Origin: Pseudomonadota bacterium
Lineage (GTDB): Bacteria; Pseudomonadota; Gammaproteobacteria; Steroidobacterales; Steroidobacteraceae
Direction: 5' to 3'
Length of the DNA: 7,674 nucleotides
NCBI GenBank assembly: GCA_021779875.1
Contig: JAJXZV010000325.1
Coordinates: 1 to 7,674 of the forward strand
A program made the position numbers and the translations under genes. The notes under the pieces are model-generated. The model did not search any database. It saw only the letters and a program-made list of their open reading frames with translations, and was not told the origin of the DNA. Shown in pieces: positions 6,691-7,674 of this stretch; positions within the stretch are counted from its first letter, which is position 1; every line of letters begins with the position of its first letter.

Positions 6691-7317
6691 CTAATGGGTC
6701 TTCAGGCCGACGTAGATGCCGTTCGGCATGATTCGCAGGATGTAGGGCTTTCCCGGGTTGCCGTGCATGATGAACCCAGCCCCCGTGCCGAGCGCGAAGC
6801 CCGCCAGCACGTCGCTCTGCCAATGCGCCTGGGATTTCATCCGGGCCACGGCATCATAGAGCGGCAGCAATTCGAGGCCGTAGACCATCGGATGCTCCTT
6901 GCCGTACTCGAGGATGAAGGGTGTGACGATGGAGCTCACCTCCATGACCTCGCCGCTCGGGAAGCTCTGATTGCCGTGCCCCTTGAACCAGAGGTTCGGA
7001 TCGCCGTTGCTGTCGATGGGCCGCACGCGCGAAAAGGCGGTCTTCATCACCTGGGTGACGATCCCGCCCGCGGCCGACGCATCGATCGACTGCCAGAACG
7101 TGCGCCCGAGCTCGGTCTCGCCGCCCTCCCACAGGCCGCCCGCGATCTCCGCGCCCACGAGGCCGTACTCGACCACGAGCTGATAGTTGCGGTTCCAGAT
7201 TCCGTGATTGTCGTAGGCCCATTCGTGGTCGATGCCGAATGGGCCGCCGCCCGCCAGCGCGCTGCGCGCGCACAGCAGCAGCACGATCGACCCGATCATC
7301 CTCGTCGACTGTCGCAT
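6691..7317 (-). CDS. Exported PAP2-family phosphatase with PSGE in place of PSGH
   Basis: The 208-residue product has a signal peptide (about 1-22: MRQSTRM, a hydrophobic core, then ARSALA) and the three motifs of the PAP2/acid phosphatase superfamily. Motif 1 is KTAFSRVRP (Lys92, Arg99, Pro100), motif 2 is FPSGE (119-123), and motif 3 is ARMKSQAHWQSD (Arg159, His165, Asp169). The motif 3 nucleophile His165 and Asp169 are kept, but the His of PSGH, which donates a proton to the leaving group in known enzymes, is Glu123 here. Substrate is unknown; lipid phosphates or other phosphomonoesters in the periplasm are the family's range. A strong ribosome binding site (GGAGAGG) lies 5 bases before the ATG at 7317, which decides the start over the open frame running into the tRNA. 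It has no evident link to cytochrome c maturation beyond strand and position. Confidence 0.88.
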   Translation of the reverse strand: MRQSTRMIGSIVLLLCARSALAGGGPFGIDHEWAYDNHGIWNRNYQLVVEYGLVGAEIAGGLWEGGETELGRTFWQSIDASAAGGIVTQVMKTAFSRVRPIDSNGDPNLWFKGHGNQSFPSGEVMEVSSIVTPFILEYGKEHPMVYGLELLPLYDAVARMKSQAHWQSDVLAGFALGTGAGFIMHGNPGKPYILRIMPNGIYVGLKTH

Positions 7318-7359
7318 ATCGGCCTCTCCGTGCTCGCCGAAGGGGGTGGGCAGCGCAGC

Positions 7360-7391
7360 CGGCGGGGACTTCACATTGCAAAGTCCCGCCG
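7360..7391. repeat. Long inverted repeat between tRNA-Leu and the PAP2 gene
   Basis: Plus-strand arms CGGCGGGGACTT (7360-7371) and AAGTCCCGCCG (7381-7391) form an 11-bp stem with one bulged base (7367) and a 9-base loop (7372-7380). Read from the minus strand it lies downstream of the tRNA and 42 bases before the PAP2 start codon. No T-run follows, so it is not a canonical intrinsic terminator. It could end or process the tRNA transcript or sit in the leader of the PAP2 mRNA. Confidence 0.65.
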
Positions 7392-7414
7392 AGCGCCCGC
7401 CGGGCGGCGGCGCT
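7392..7414. repeat. GC-rich hairpin abutting the tRNA 3' end
   Basis: AGCGCC (7392-7397) pairs with GGCGCT (7409-7414) around a GC-rich interior that can extend the stem. The outer base overlaps the last A of the tRNA CCA end. It directly adjoins the inverted repeat at 7360-7391, so the tRNA precursor would carry two stems in a row in its 3' trailer. In such GC-rich DNA a stem of this size can arise by chance. Confidence 0.4.
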
Positions 7415-7499
7415 GGTGCCCTCGGCCGGACTCGAACCGGCACGGCTGTTCACCGACGGATTTTAAGTCCGTTGCGTCTACCCATTCCGCCACGAGGGC
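7414..7499 (-). tRNA. tRNA-Leu(UAA), CCA encoded
   Basis: The minus strand folds into a class II tRNA. The acceptor stem is GCCCTCG with CGAGGGC, followed by discriminator A and a genomically encoded CCA (7414-7416). The D-arm has stem GCG/CGC. The anticodon stem-loop is ACGGA-CTTAAAA-TCCGT with anticodon UAA (plus-strand 7463-7465). The long variable arm pairs CGG with CCG, and the T-arm is GCCGG-TTCGAGT-CCGGC. The long variable arm together with the UAA anticodon identifies a leucine tRNA that reads UUA (and UUG by wobble), codons that are rare in such a GC-rich genome. Ends are set by the acceptor stem; all stems are perfectly paired, so the gene looks functional. Confidence 0.97.
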
Positions 7500-7533
7500 C
7501 GCGGCGCCGACGGCGCCCGATCGAGTCTAGCAG
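7500..7533 (-). promoter_or_regulatory. Possible tRNA-Leu promoter and leader
   Basis: On the minus strand a -10-like TAGACT (7524-7529) lies 24 bases before the tRNA 5' end and is followed by a GC-rich discriminator (CGATCGGGCG), a feature often seen at stable RNA promoters. A perfect hairpin GGCGCC-N3-GGCGCC (7503-7517) fills the leader. No convincing -35 is visible; 17 bp upstream the sequence is GCGGCG, inside the preceding coding region. The hairpin could alternatively be part of the 3' end of the upstream gene. Confidence 0.3.
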
Positions 7534-7674
7534 CTACAGCGCCAGGCGCCGCACCGCCGGCAGACACCAGATATCGAGCGGCGCGCTGCGGCCGCGCAGC
7601 GCGAACTGGGGCAGCTGCAGGAAGGGAACGGCCTCGCGCGAGCGGTCCGCGCCGCGGCCGACGTCGAGCGCCGC
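7534..7674 (-). CDS. C-terminal end of a protein, possibly a class III nucleotidyl cyclase
   Basis: Only the last 46 codons are in the window; the gene enters from the right edge and ends with TAG at 7534-7536. The visible end includes VPFLQLPQFALRGRSAPLDI followed by WCLPAVRRLAL. The pattern hydrophobic-LRGRSAPL-hydrophobic, close to the C-terminus, resembles the last strands of class III adenylate/guanylate cyclase domains, where a similar lRGR/KGR-x-x-P-hydrophobic element follows the catalytic core. No catalytic residues are in view, so this is a family suggestion from a short motif only. The reading frame is uninterrupted and shares strand and GC-rich codon use with its neighbours. The stop lies 34 bp before the tRNA gene. 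Confidence 0.55.
   Translation of the reverse strand, partial: AALDVGRGADRSREAVPFLQLPQFALRGRSAPLDIWCLPAVRRLAL

Noticed and set aside
7318..7453. N-terminal extension of the PAP2 reading frame, beginning MPVRVRPRAPAP.
   Set aside because: These codons come from the tRNA T-arm and its trailer. The signal peptide and the GGAGAGG ribosome binding site place the start at 7317.
6646..7530. A 294-codon open frame on the plus strand containing CPRPDSNRHGCSPTDFKSV.
   Set aside because: It is antisense to the PAP2 gene and then reads through the reverse complement of tRNA-Leu; the DSNRHG...FKSV string is the familiar translation artefact of an antisense tRNA.
1..7674. Mobile element, CRISPR array, toxin-antitoxin or defence module, or other undescribed system.
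   Set aside because: No transposase, integrase, spaced repeat array, tRNA-derived attachment duplicate or unexplained gene-length gap is visible. Gene order and motifs are those of a standard System I operon.

Overview
The window is GC-rich bacterial DNA. Every supported gene lies on the minus strand, so transcription runs from the right edge to the left. Most of it is a complete run of System I cytochrome c maturation (Ccm) genes in the order ccmA-ccmB-ccmC-ccmD-ccmE-ccmF-ccmG-ccmH, followed by ccmI, which runs off the left edge. The protein sequences and the separate ccmH and ccmI genes (fused in E. coli) point to a gammaproteobacterium, perhaps of a high-GC lineage such as Xanthomonadales, Nevskiales or Chromatiales. 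That placement is inference from memory of the families, not a search.

Layout from right to left. 7534-7674: the last 46 codons of a gene whose tail resembles the end of a class III nucleotidyl cyclase. 7414-7499: tRNA-Leu(UAA) with an encoded CCA. 7318-7413: an intergenic stretch with two consecutive hairpins. 6691-7317: a small exported PAP2-type phosphatase with an altered second catalytic motif. 6569-6690: an intergenic region with a 16-bp tandem repeat and a possible ccm promoter. 1-6568: the ccm operon.

How the ccm genes work together. CcmA (ATPase) and CcmB form an ABC complex with CcmC and the small CcmD. CcmC presents heme at the periplasmic face and loads it covalently onto the His of CcmE, and ATP hydrolysis releases holo-CcmE. 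CcmF takes heme from CcmE and, with CcmH and CcmI, attaches it to the CXXCH motif of the apocytochrome. CcmG and CcmH keep the apocytochrome thiols reduced, and CcmI binds the apocytochrome through TPR repeats. The hallmark residues of CcmA, C, E, F, G and H are visible, so the system looks functional. Gene junctions are very tight (overlaps TTGA, ATGA, TGATG, TGATG and gaps of 3-41 bp), which fits one polycistronic, translationally coupled transcript.

I looked for an undescribed system and did not find one. This is mostly a well-known pathway. The points worth a second look are the PSGE variant of the PAP2 enzyme, the hairpins beside the tRNA, the tandem repeat before ccmA, start-codon choices in ccmB and ccmC, the CFAC active site of CcmG, and the short cytoplasmic loop of CcmI.
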